64,000 bases of DNA from Pomphorhynchus laevis. Lineage: Eukaryota > Acanthocephala > Palaeacanthocephala > Echinorhynchida > Pomphorhynchidae. Shown here piece after piece: positions 44,551 to 55,330 of the stretch. How positions within the stretch are numbered: the first letter of the stretch is position 1; the number at the start of each line of letters is the position of its first letter. The notes under the pieces were generated by a model that saw only the letters and a list, made by a program, of their open reading frames with translations, did not search any database and was not told the DNA's origin. The stretch is taken from the NCBI GenBank assembly GCA_012934845.2, contig WNNJ02002401.1, positions 246,759 through 310,758 of the forward strand. The letters run 5' to 3'. Made by a program: the position numbers and the translations under genes.

Positions 44551-45150
44551 ATGGACAAGATTCTAAAGCCCAAATGCTTTACAGCATTTCCCAACAGCTC
44601 GGATTTTGAAGTTTGTTGGTTGCACTGAAAGCGTCGCTTTACAAAATTTCTTGCAAAAATCGATAATATTGAAGATGCTGGCAAAATCGATGTCCTATTC
44701 AATCACATATCACCTGAAGTTTACCGGTATGTATACGACTTAGACAACTTTGACATATCAATGAATCAATCAGACCGACTTTACTTAAAACCTAAAAACG
44801 ATGTGTTTTCTCTACATTGCCTAAACACATGCAAGCAAACGAACGATCAATCAATTGACGAATTTGTGCAAACACTAAATAAGCTGAGTAAGGATTGTGA
44901 CTTTGCTGATGTCAAATCAGATGAACACCATGATCTATTTGATAGAGATGCCTTTATATCGTATTCAAATATGGGAATAACATACAAAGACTCTTGGAAA
45001 TCTCAAATCTAACCTTATACGACAATTAAAAAGGCTAGAACATTTGAAATAGCTCAACTAATGCAGAAGCATACACAACATCTGATGTGCACGTATCGGA
45101 TGTGCCGAGACCAGAACCATATAATGCCATGCCAACAGTTAGTGATGCTG
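44551..45150 (+). pseudogene. LTR element gag remnant
   Basis: ATG 44551 starts MDKILKPKCFTAFPNSSDFE, then a stop, then DVLFNHISPEVYRYVYDL, LYLKPKNDVFSLHCLNTCKQ and SIDEFVQTLNKLSKDCDFAD (44761-45012). The pattern (L-P-VY, L---Y-PKN--FARH, E--DEF---L--L---C-F) is typical of Ty3/gypsy gag. The nucleocapsid region is reduced to scattered Cys (MCFSCG). Confidence 0.7.
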
Positions 45151-45349
45151 ATCAATGTTTAGCTACATAGAAATTTTTCAAAATGTGCTTCTCTTGTGGG
45201 CGGTAATGGCATTCTCGCAAGATATGTCCGGCCCGATTTCAAATTATTCAAAGCGTATTTGATTTTTGATACAATGCTAGCAGTTTCCATTAAACAATTA
45301 GGCGAAAGATGCTTTCAATTCTATGCATAATGATATAATTGATGCAACT

Positions 45350-46650
45350 TTATTCATTTTCGATCCTACAAAGATGCTATTAGTAGAAACGCACGCTTCA
45401 AACTTCGCAATCGGTGCTGTACTTTCTCATTAAGGACGGCTTATTGCCTTCTCAAAAACACTCCCTACATCATCGTATAGTTATTTCTCAATTGAGAAAT
45501 GGATCCTGGCTATAGTTGCAGCGTTAAAGAGCTGGATGCATTATTTCTCGACAAGCATTTTCAATTGTTGACAGATCAAGGCAGCGTGTCGTTCATATTC
45601 AGCAAATCTCAACGGAGCGAGGGAAAAAACGAAAAAAATGATAAGATGGCGAATGGAATTATCCCCGTTTATGTACAATGTTATATATCGCTCAGAATCC
45701 GAAAATCAAACGGCGAATATGTTTTCTCACTTAACATGTGCGTTTTACCCGTCCACAAACCTTGATCTGCTAAGTCAGCTGCATCATACACTGTGTCATC
45801 CTGGAATAACAAGGCTCTATTATTACATCCGATCTCGCAATTTGCTTACTCAGTTGAAGAAATGAATAGGGTCGTCGACAATTGCCAAACGTGCGCATTA
45901 CTAAAGCCCCGCTTCTACCATCCTCCTAAATCTAACCTTATAAAGCAACGAGGACATTTGAACGGATAGCAATGGACTTACAAGGTCATCTCCTGATCAA
46001 AACAAATTACCGGTTCCTGCTTACCATAATCGAAAAGTTCTATCGCTTTCCGTTTGCATTTGCTTACCCCAGCATGATTTCGACGATGGTGATACAATGT
46101 CTAAAAAAGTTAATTACGTATTTGACACCCCGGAGTTTGTACACTGCGATCTGGGTCATGCTTTATTTCAAAAGAACTACGAAGCTATCTCAACAGCCAC
46201 GGTGCTTCTATAAGCCACTCAAGCCCATATAATTCAACCGGAAACTCGCAAATTGAACGTATGAATGGAACAAATTGGAATTAGCTCTCACCTCACGTAA
46301 ATTACCGATCGCACAATGGGAGCGCTACATTCCGATGGCTTTACATTGGATGATATCGCTTTTGTGCTTATCGACAAACTGTACCCCACACGAGAGATTC
46401 CTGAAATTCAAACCTTGGTCGAGTTCGGGTACTGGTATACCTTCGTGGCTACTTGAACCTGGGTTGGTGGTACTGAAAAACATGAACTCTCCAGTAAATA
46501 CGACCAGCATACTGAAGTCGTAAAACTTTTAGAAAGCAATACCAAAACTGCTCACATTAAACATCCTGATGGAAAGAAAAACATCGTTTCCGTAAAACGT
46601 ATAGCATCGTATCCAAGAGTTTTATTAGATAAATCATCTAAGCAATATCA
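45350..46650 (+). pseudogene. LTR element RNase H and integrase remnant
   Basis: RNase H: VETHASNFAIGAVLSH near 45385, where the family has TDAS, so the catalytic Asp is changed to His. Then AFSKTLPTSSYSY-FSIEK and TDQGSVSFIFSKSQRS. Integrase zinc domain: LHHTLCHPGITRLYYYIRSR and CQTCALLKP (45640-45910). Core: AMDLQGHLLIKTNYRFLLTI (first Asp), a CDLGHALF region (second Asp, about 46150) and YNSTGNSQIERMNGT (Glu, about 46257). Frames change many times. Confidence 0.75.
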
Positions 46651-47085
46651 ACCTCGAAAATAGCATTAACAACGATAAGCTTATTTACAAAGTTGCAAGT
46701 TCACGAGATAATCCTGACAGCAAAAATATCATCAAGACAGTCGAAGAAAACGTAAGACAATTATGAAGGCTTGAATATCCGAGTAGCTAACATAGATGTT
46801 TATTAAGCATGTCAATCCCTTCCGCAAACAAGGGAGTGGCAGTTAAATCAGAAACCAGAGATATAACGCTAGAGGATGACTGCTAAAAAATTCAAGTTAC
46901 TTTAAGGATTGCACAAGATGAAAAGTTGGCTAAGGAAATTATCATATATATACTTTATTGTATGACTATTGTACTTTTGCGTTTTTAGATATTTGAATAA
47001 AACTTTCGTTTTGTATTCACTACTCAGTTCATAAATGTATATATATTGATATAATTACAAATTTCCAAATTAATTAGAATAGATT

Positions 47086-47655
47086 TCACAAGGATAAATC
47101 AGAATTATTTGTTATACCTTTTATCCTAGTCGCAGTCTCTGGTGTGAATAACTGTACAATCGCTTTTCTCATCTGCTCTTTCATTTGTGATTCATCTCCG
47201 ATGATGCTATTTATACTTTGTTGGAAAGCCTCAAGCCCTGATCTCGGCTTAAGGATATTTTCAGCGGCCAAGGCACGCTGATGAACACTTTCGAATTTTT
47301 GGTCATCCGATTTGTTCAAATGTCCTTGCATCAAATTACTTACACCATTATCCCTATGGTTTGTTGTTCTCTGGTTTTTTTGAAATGATCTCCATACCAG
47401 CAGACGCCCGTCAAGAGTATACTCATGACGCCGTCTTTCTTCAAATGGAGCTTCTATATTCATAAGACGTTCAGACGGTACTCTAAATTCATCAACTTCT
47501 GGCCATGTTGTACTTTGAAATTCTTCAATCAGTCTGTTTTGATTTTCATTCAGAATCAGCTGACGTCGTAAGTGCTCCTTCAAAATGTTATCTACCCGTT
47601 TTGATGTTGTTTGCGTTCTAAATGGAAATAAAGGATCCGAAATATTCAACTCCAT
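47086..47655 (-). CDS. Intact 189-codon frame, function unknown
   Basis: Opens with ATG at 47653-47655 (MELNISDPLFPFRTQTTSK) and runs uninterrupted to the stop at 47086. Stops occur in frame upstream, about nine codons before the ATG. The predicted protein is soluble, polar and charge-rich, with likely helices (NILKEHLRRQLILNENQNRL; ERLMNIEAPFEERRRHEYTL; AIVQLFTPETATRIKGI). It has no membrane segment and no retroelement motif. Low Cys and a mix of all residues argue for a real protein in DNA where chance frames this long are rare. It could be a single-exon gene or one exon of a larger gene. Its 5' leader is a 200-bp sequence that also occurs at 51769-51967. No family recognised. Confidence 0.5.
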   Translation of the reverse strand: MELNISDPLFPFRTQTTSKRVDNILKEHLRRQLILNENQNRLIEEFQSTTWPEVDEFRVPSERLMNIEAPFEERRRHEYTLDGRLLVWRSFQKNQRTTNHRDNGVSNLMQGHLNKSDDQKFESVHQRALAAENILKPRSGLEAFQQSINSIIGDESQMKEQMRKAIVQLFTPETATRIKGITNNSDLSL

Positions 47656-47660
47656 TGAAC

Positions 47661-47860
47661 AAATATACTTTTTGAATATTTTTCATTATTACAAAGTAAT
47701 TTATCGCTTTTTTACATTTTCTATTAGTCACCGTCATAAAGCGACTTCTCTATTTTATATTTTCTGATGCATTTTACTTAGTCGTACTTTTTTTAACTGT
47801 TTTATAGTGTTGCACACATTCATAGTGGGCTATGAAAATACGAAGAAGCATAAGTTTGAA
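47661..47860 (-). repeat. 200-bp duplicated sequence, copy at the 189-codon frame
   Basis: Read on the minus strand it ends five bases before the ATG of the 189-codon frame. Compared with 51769-51967 it differs by three substitutions and one T in a T-run. It carries CACTATAAAACAG, a TATA-like word about 150 bp before the ATG, so it may hold that frame's promoter and 5' UTR. Confidence 0.85.
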
Positions 47861-48111
47861 GCGTATTATGAGAAAAAATATTGAAATAATTTTTATACAT
47901 AAGTTATATATCTTAAACGCAATTTTTAAATATTTTTCTTAGTTAAACAATATATAAAACAGAATGGAACGAACTGAAAGCATTTATGAAATCAATTTCA
48001 ACTTTTGATCGCATTTTAAGGCATTATTTAAAGCTTTATTTATTTCAATAAAAATTGCTACTACTTTTTTTACAATTCAGCTCTGCAAAAGCTTAACAAT
48101 TAATAATCTCA

Positions 48112-48795
48112 CTTTCTTAGGATTCCATTTAGATGATCACATTTTCCTTAAACCCTTCGTCCGCGACAAGGTACACTCGTCTAACTTAATTCTCCTTGAC
48201 ATTCGCCGTATCCGTCCCCTTATCGACTTCCGTTCATGTAATTATCTTCTTTCATCGCTTCTTTTCCCTAAAATCGATTACTGCCTTAGCCTTTTCGCCG
48301 ATTCTCCAAAATCCATCATCCTACCACTACAACGCATAATCAACTCCGCCGTTCGAGTTCTCCTACGTCTTCGTCGCTTTGACCACACATCCACATATAT
48401 TGCCCAACTCTCCTGGCCTACCATCCACATCCGCATACAACTCCGCCTTCTTCTCGTAACTTTTCGTCTCATCGCTGTAGGTTCCCCATCGTTCATCCAC
48501 ATCCCTTTCTTAGACGACACTCGTCGCACCTATCTCTATCACTGCGTTTCCGTAATTCCATCTTACCCTGCGTTCCCAATTACTCTAACAACTACGGTCT
48601 CCGATCCTTCCTCGTCGCCGCCTCACTCGCATGGAATCAACTCACTCTCGACGTCCGCCGCTCTCCCTCTTTTATTGCATTCAAATGCCGCCTCCGTACC
48701 CACCTCCTCGAAACATGATTAAGATTTTTGTTTGTTGTGGTCATGTAATCGTGCGCTGGCACGCATTTGCCACGTTAAAATAAATCTTTTTTAAT
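48112..48795 (+). mobile_element. Family A 3' fragment
   Basis: Begins at FLGFHLDDHIFLKPFVRDKV, then LLDIRRIRPLIDFRSC, LFPKIDYCLSLFADSPKSII, VRVLLRLRRFDHTSTYIAQL, RLIAVGSPSFIHIPFLDDTR. The C-terminus NYSNNYGLRSFLVAASLAWN is in another frame, because of a two-base length change near 48530 shared with two other copies. The tail CACGTTAAAATAAATC plus T-run ends at 48793. Well preserved. Confidence 0.85.
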
Positions 48796-49700
48796 GCCAA
48801 ATTATTTTCTTATAATTTTGCTATTTGTTATAAATGGAAATATTTTCAAAACACATTTACCTCTCTATAAAGCGAGTAACAATAGCGACAACATATTATT
48901 TACTATTCATATATTTCTTAATTTCACAAATTAAATTTACTCTTAAAAATAATTTTATTTTATTTAGTTTTTTTTAGTTTTTGTATAATTTTTTATTTCA
49001 GTATAATAATATAGAAAAAGTTTTATTTTTTGATTCTAACTTTATCCATATTTATATAGAATAGAGCTGCTATTACTAATTATTGTCTCTAAACTAAAAT
49101 CACTACGTTTGTATGTTGCGTTTTCAACATGCAAACATCTTTTAAATTTTTATATATTTTTTAATGAAGACTATTTTATTAGTAGTTTTATCGATGATTT
49201 TTCAATTATTAATTTGCTTTTTTTGTTCTAAATACATATATTTATTAATTATATAATTCCATTTATAATTAGTCGTTTTTATTTTCTTTTTGATTTCATT
49301 AAATAAATAATATTTGTAATATCATATATAATGATATATAATTAAGTATTTATATAATACTATATATTAATATATATAGTATTATATGTAATACCTTATA
49401 TTAATTATATATAAGTAAGTATTTATTAAAGTAAAACCCGTAATATATAACTATTTAGATAGTTATATATTGCGTTCAATTCTTCATTATAATTTCAAGT
49501 TTTTCTCCCTAATGGGGCAAAAGTTTAAATCGTATTTTACTTAAATCTGATCATATTGTTTCTTTACTTTATAATCTACCAAAAGTAAATATTTAATTTA
49601 CATATAAATTTATAATATCATTTTAACTATACATTCATCAATATAAACATATACATATACCTAGGAAATTGCCTATGCACTACCTATGAGCTCTCTCCTG
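48796..49700. other. AT-rich spacer
   Basis: No gene recognised. TATATAATA/TATTATATA words at 49320-49470 form overlapping palindromes; a pair of ATAACTATTTAGATAGTTAT near 49450 is a short perfect inverted repeat. Confidence 0.55.
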
Positions 49701-49707
49701 TGCTTTC

Positions 49708-49810
49708 ATGAGAGCAAAAGTAATTTTGTGCTTTAAATTGACGATGATATTTAAGTACTTTACTAAGTATAATCTAGGAAGCTTGAAAACGATAAATTTC
49801 AGCACTGCGT
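49708..49810 (+). repeat. Inverted duplicate of the family C copy's distal end
   Basis: AAGTAATTTTGTGCTTTAAA and the following TTGACGATGATAT resemble the minus strand at about 50070-50030 (GATGATTTTGCGCTTTAAAC, then TAACGACGATAT). Over the best 40 bases the differences I see are all transitions. The rest is weakly alike. Confidence 0.55.
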
Positions 49811-49919
49811 TTGCTCTAATGCCAATAGAACAAGTTATTTCCCAGATGTCGAAAATTCAACAGACGAAACTGTATGCTCAATCAAAGAAATTCTTTCATT
49901 GTATTTGGATAAATTGTGC

Positions 49920-50402
49920 TTATTGTATTCGAAGGATGACCGTGGATCTCCGCTGACGTAAAACTGAATATGCACTTAAAGTTTGGGCGTACACTTTACT
50001 TAACGTAAGACTATTTCTGATAGCACTTTCTGATATCGTCGTTAGTTTAAAGCGCAAAATCATCTTTGTTTTCATGAAATCAAATAAATAAGGATTAAAA
50101 TATTGTTCTATTTCAAATTTCAGGTCTTCATTTAAAACGGATTCTAGAGGATCAGCATCCTCTAGAATACACCAATGCTTCGCCTTTCGGCTAAACCACT
50201 CTGGATCTTTCACACACCTATGAGTCCAGTCTAGGCTAACAATGGCAGATAATCTCGATATGATATGCTTAAGAAACCTTAGACTTTGCTCACGAGGCTG
50301 TGCTTTAGAAGAAAGACTAATCCCTAGATTGCCCAGGTGCACTAGATGCGCACCTGAACACTCCCTCTTAATGATAGATGCTGGACCCATTTCTGGGCCC
50401 AT
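49920..50402 (-). pseudogene. Family C C-terminal domain
   Basis: HLGNLGISLSSKAQP, LRFLKHIISRLSAIVSLDW, RCVKDPEWFSRKAKHWCILE match 35798-36016 and 22370-22480. The open frame runs past the expected end (after the DADP region) into sequence that is not conserved in the other copies. Confidence 0.75.
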
Positions 50403-50651
50403 CTAGCTCTTTTTAGGACAATTTTGAATCTATCCAAGTTTGATTAGGCCGACTATTTAACCGTAATGGTAAATCTCAGGTATCTTACTCGACGTGTGAA
50501 GACTTTGAGTAGTTTATTCTGCAAAATGGAGGAGAGAGCTGAGAGTGCTAATCTCTTAATTTTTTGTTGCACAGGCGCCATTAAAGACATCCACCTGGGA
50601 TTTTGCGTAGTTGAGAGTAAGATTGGATAGGGATAGCAGGTCTTTTAAACT

Positions 50652-51110
50652 TTAAAATAAGCGGATGATGTTCGAGACTACATCTTTGCACCTGCGTCTA
50701 GAGAACAGGTATGTGGTATCATCAGCGAATACCACTAGATGTTGATCGCGTTTAAATATTTTGAATAGTTCGATGAAAGCAGCAAGATATAAAATAGGAG
50801 AAAGTGGGGAGCCATGAGAAACACCTGTAATAGGGTAAAATTGACGTTCATCAAGGTCGTCTTTATGAAAGAATCGCTTTGTATACAGCAATATCTCCAC
50901 CCTATTAACAATTCTCGCAGGTAACCCGAGGGACCTGAGAGAAGAGATAACAAAGGGAATGGAAATGCGATTAAAATCAGCGGAAAATTCAAGGAAAACA
51001 GCTACAGCAAGTTGATGACTATTATCTTGACAAAACCGATGCACTTCACCAATAGCTATAATAACCGAACGAATTTTTACAAACCTATGAAAACCTGGAG
51101 GAATTAACAT
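50652..51110 (-). pseudogene. Family C reverse transcriptase, longest readable piece
   Basis: 152 codons open: IIAIGEVHRFCQDNSHQLAV, AVFLEFSADFNRISIPFVIS, LRSLGLPARIVNRVEILLY, ITGVSHGSPLSPILYLAAFI and HLVVFADDTTYLFSRRRCKD. FADD is the catalytic box. PQG reads SHG. The catalytic-Asp block reads FSADFNRIS, with the Asp/Phe pair altered. Continues to a broken C-terminal part. Confidence 0.8.
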
Positions 51111-51768
51111 ATTAGATGGGCGAAGATTCTACACGCAAGTGCTTTTTCGTAGATGGAGATGAGCGAGTTTAGAATCAAAATAAGCCGCAGGTCTTTAGGG
51201 CATATAATCGATCTCTTTTTTGGTAAAGATATACGGCGAGTAATGATGATGGCAGCAACATCGGACGGTGAGGCAAAAAGCATTGTGATTGCGACAACTT
51301 TCTTTTATTGTCTGTCAAAAGCTGACAGAACCGATTTGAGAGTGGCGCATGGGATCTCGAAGTGCCCGGAAGTGACCCCCAGAAGTTTAGGATATCTGTT
51401 ACATATAGGGACCTACTTCTGAAGTCACCTCGAGGTGGGATTGGTTGAGGGATTAAGTAGCTCCATAGTTATGCAGGGATAGTTACTCCTGCAAAACATT
51501 ATCAAGACCTATATTACTGATCCAACCCAAGAGCCTCTCCTTCCAGCAAATAAACTAATCCTTTCTGAATATCTTCCAAAAAGAAGACCGAGAAGGGTTA
51601 AGGCGAGCAATGATCGCTTTATCTCTACTCAATTGAAACCTTTATCTAGAGGTTCAGTATTCTTTTGAGAGGACCTGCCTGACGGAAACAGATAGATTGG
51701 GAATGTGTAACATTTTAGCTAGTACCTTGAATTTTGTTGGAGTTGGATCGTATATGCGACCTTTATAA

Positions 51769-51967
51769 AAATATACTTTTTGAATATTTTTCATTATTAC
51801 AAAGTAATTTATCGCTTTTTTACATTTTCTATTAGTCACCGTCGTAAAGCGACTTCACTATTTTATATTTTCTGATGCATTTTACTTAGTCGTACTTTTT
51901 TAACTGTTTTATAGTGTTGCACACATTCATAGTGGGCTACGAAAATACGAAGAAGCATAAGTTTGAA
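51769..51967 (-). repeat. 200-bp duplicated sequence, copy inserted in family C
   Basis: 98% identical to 47661-47860 and in the same orientation. It interrupts the linker of a family C copy. At one junction the target reads TTCCAAACTTAT and the insert begins TTCAAACTTATG, so about ten bases of microhomology exist there. Confidence 0.85.
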
Positions 51968-52240
51968 AAGATAAGTTTGGAAAGGATCGCGATGGCTTGT
52001 AATGAGAGGTAGGAATTGAATTTGGTCAGACTCGCATTTCCTATTATAGTTGGATTGCTGCCTGGAAGAAGGCCACTCTAATTGAGTCAAAGTGAATCCT
52101 TCTTCTAAGTAACGTATCATTCTCTAACTGCCAACGGAGTAGGTCATGCAAGGTGGAAAGTTGTCGGCGCAACTGCTTAATACAGGTAGGCTTTAGCTGC
52201 CACCTCTCATGTAGCAGTAGAATCGCGAGTAAAGCATTTA

Positions 52241-54303
52241 TAGTGGGTCAATGAAAAAGGTGAGGGATTGTTGTTTATGTATAAGATATACATAAACAAT
52301 ATTTAAAATTATAATTAATATTTAATTATAATTAAATATTATAATTTTTAATTTTAAAAATAATTTAAAAGTAATTTTAAAATAAATAATCGATTATTCA
52401 TTTTGATTCCACAATTCCGTTATATCGTATTGAAAATATCAATTTAAAATTCCGAATAAAATTTGCAATTCGAAAATTGTAATTTGTGTTTGAAAATTAC
52501 AAACAGTTTATTCAAACATAAAAGCATCAAGTTTAACAAAATAATAGAAATTTAAATTCAGTCACGAAAACATAGTTGATAAGTAAAAAAACCATTCGAC
52601 TAATGGATCAGTATACTTATTGAAATAAAACTTATACACGACCTGTAATTTTATCATCTCCAGCAAATTGGTAATTAAAAATTAAGAGCAAATAATTTTA
52701 GAGAGTCTAATAATGCTTCTTTTAAAGTGTTTACTTTCGTAGTAGGATTTATTTATAGCTCATTCAGGAAAACCGCGTATCATTAAACTAATTATAATAT
52801 AATTCCTATATATCAAATATAAATTATTAGTGCAAATAGTTTTAGCTCTATAAAAGAGGCACATTGTGATACAATTAACGATATTTAAGAGCATAAGAAT
52901 TTCAGAGGGTAACCTCAGGTAATACCCCCATTTTTGATAAACTTTAGTTTGATAAATGTCATCAAAATAATAAAAAAACGAAAACATCTGATATTGGTAT
53001 ACAAGTATTTGTTCCTAAAGCAATGTTTTTTTTGTATACAAGGATCGTTAAGGACAATGAAGATCACTGATTCAAGAAGACCACTGTTTCACTGCTCCTA
53101 TTTATAAATTTATTTTGGCTCATCAATTCAGATTCTAAGATAAGTTCATAAAATTTTAAATACAATTTCAAATGTTTATCATTTTGTACAGTTTTCAAAA
53201 CTTATTCGAGTGTTTAAACCTTATATAATACCCTATATTATTACATTTACTTATTGAACAATAAAATTAATAGACAAAACGAAACCAAGAATACGAAACA
53301 AAATCAAGAACGAATACGTAATTGAGAAATATATTTAAATTCATATAAAATGGCAAACATTAAAATTAACTTATTAACCTTAGCAACACAACTGGATGAG
53401 TTAAAATTCTTGATACCTGTGAAAATCTTAGTACATATAAGAAAAACATCTTTTTTATATAAACTTTCAAAAAGTTTGTCCAAAAAGAAGATTCAGCCTT
53501 TGCAATTTTAATTTCCACTTTTCCAATTCCATTGTATAAAGAAGAGCGGAAGTTATACAATTCCGTTGAATCGTCTTAAAAATATCCATTTATTTCGTTT
53601 TATACTTTTATAAATTTGCAGAAATGAAGAAATTAGTTTTATTCCAAATATTACAATAGTTTGATAGCTCCTGCTATCATCTTTATATTCTATAATGTAT
53701 TATAGAATATATTAATAGAATGCATTATAGAACATATTCAGTATAATATAATCTATAATATATATTATATAGATTATAGATTATAATATATTCAGTACAA
53801 TATAATCTTCCATAATATTGTCGTTTTCGAATAAACGTTTGTACAATATATAAGGGCTTAGTTTTGTTATCTAATTCTTTCCTTTTTTTATTTTTTATCC
53901 CTCCCTATATTTTGTGGTTACACATTTTTGCATTTTCAAACGTTTAATAAAAATCTGTTTATTCTAATAATTATTTTATTTAAAAATTATTTTAATATAA
54001 AATTCGTTTCAATATATAAAGTACAAACATGATTTTGTTATTTTTTCTTTCTTATTTCTATATTTTTACGCTTCTCGTTTTTCGATTTTAAATATTAGAA
54101 AAAAATTAACTCTTTGTTTTGAAAAAATTTCAAAACATTCTTTCTTCACACTCTCCATGTAATAATTAAAAACTCATATTGATGAACAAATAATACTAAA
54201 TATTACACCCATGATAATAGCAGAGCACAATAGAAATAATTTTTCAATTATAATTTATTTCTTAATTATTAATTATAAATTATCTTAATTTATTTCGAAA
54301 AAA
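52241..54303. other. AT-rich spacer
   Basis: A minus-strand 75-codon frame (52760-52987) with one hydrophobic stretch (EILMLLNIVNCITMCLF) and a 64-codon frame (53366-53560) are not supported by splice context I can see, so I do not call them. 53690-53810 has repeated TATTATAGA/TCTATAATA palindromes. Confidence 0.5.
52271..52299. repeat. Perfect hairpin, 12-bp stem, 5-nt loop
   Basis: TTGTTTATGTAT (52271-52282) pairs exactly with ATACATAAACAA (52288-52299) around AAGAT. It lies at the outer edge of the family C copy, like the hairpin next to the other family C copy at 22687. Confidence 0.85.
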
Positions 54304-54423
54304 TAAATTAAGAAGAGGGGTATATTCATGTTTTATCTTATGTTTTATTTAAAGGTTATTTTATAAATTAAGAAGAGGGGTATATTCATGTTTTATCTTC
54401 TAAATGTTTTAATTTACGTTTTG
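54304..54423. repeat. 60-bp tandem duplication
   Basis: TAAATTAAGAAGAGGGGTAT with the following ATTCATGTTTTATCTT occurs at 54304 and again at 54364. Confidence 0.85.
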
Positions 54424-55330
54424 AACATATTTAAAGGTTATTTTATATTTAATAAATCAATAATGAATTTATATAATGAATTATTAAACTTTTAGATGTT
54501 ATTAATTAAGTTTTAAAAATATCATTTCGAGCATATTTATATATTTAATTATTAACTAATTAATATTTAATTATTCAAATTTTAGATGTTATTATTTACG
54601 TGTTGACCATCTTTAAAAGTTATTTTTTATTTAATTATTCAATTATTGGTAAAACTAACTAATAGAGGTTAAGATGATATTATTTATGTTCTAAACAGAG
54701 GATTTAAAAGGTATATTTAATTATTCAATAATTGATAAAAAACTATTATACTTTTAGATATAATTATTTATGCTCTTAACAAGTTATTTTAAAATTAATT
54801 TTATATTTAATTATTTAATAATTGATATAAATAACTATAAGAGTTTTAGAGGTTATTATTTACGTTCTAAACAGTTAATTTAAAAGTTATTTTAAATGAT
54901 TAGATGTTATTATTTACATTCTAAACAGATGATTTAGAAAATTTCTATATTTATTTATTAAATAATTGATTAAAAAGCTAATATACTTTTAGATATGATT
55001 ATTTATGCTCTAAACAAATTATTTAAAAAGTTGTTTTATATTTAATTATTTAATAATGGATATAAATAACTATTAGAGTTTTAGATGCTATTATTTACGT
55101 TCTTAACAGATAATTTAAAAGCTATTTTATATTTAATTATTTAATAATTGATATAGATGACTATTTAAATTTTAGATGATATTATTTATGTTCTAAACAG
55201 ATGATTTAAAAGTTATTTTATACTTAATAATTAATATAAAGAACGATTAAAGATTTACATTCATTATTTACGTTCTAAACATATGATTTAAAAAGTATTT
55301 ATATTAACTGATATAAAAGTATTGACTGAT
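54424..55330. repeat. About 90-bp degenerate minisatellite
   Basis: A block with TTTTAGATG-TATTATTTA, the phrase ACGTTCTAAACAGATGATTT and TTATTTTATATTTAATTATT returns about every 85-91 bp (54600, 54689, 54774, 54864, 55009, 55098, 55189, 55270), with one shorter unit at 54918. Units are diverged, so the array is old. Confidence 0.75.

Larger units (their letters stand above)
44466..47027 (+). mobile_element. Ty3/gypsy-like LTR retrotransposon, internally deleted
   Basis: Ends share about 58 bp: GCGTTTTAGATATTTGAATA and AAAACTTCCGTTTTG up to CACTAATCAG (44466-44523), and the same ending CACTACTCAG at 46970-47027. These are LTR 3' ends; the full LTR may begin near a purine tract AACAAGGGAGTGG at about 46829. 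Between them are gag, RNase H and integrase, but no protease or RT, so about 1.5 kb or more of pol is missing. Many stops. Confidence 0.7.
49960..52240 (-). mobile_element. Family C I/Jockey-like LINE, minus copy with a 200-bp insert
   Basis: From 52240 downward: the endonuclease end and linker (ATTLLRRR-like, 52120-51980), then a foreign 200-bp insert (51769-51967), then PTKFKVLAKMLHIPNLSVSV, the RT (50652-51110) and the C-terminus (50150-50402). The insert splits a sequence continuous in the 20.9 kb copy (CAAGC...ACTTATA...GGTCGC). The 3' limit is not certain. Confidence 0.75.

Noticed and set aside
52760-52987. Minus-strand frame with a hydrophobic EILMLLNIVNCITMCLF stretch as a receptor exon
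   Set aside because: Short, in AT-rich DNA where hydrophobic chance frames are common, and no pair of in-phase splice sites was found to extend it.
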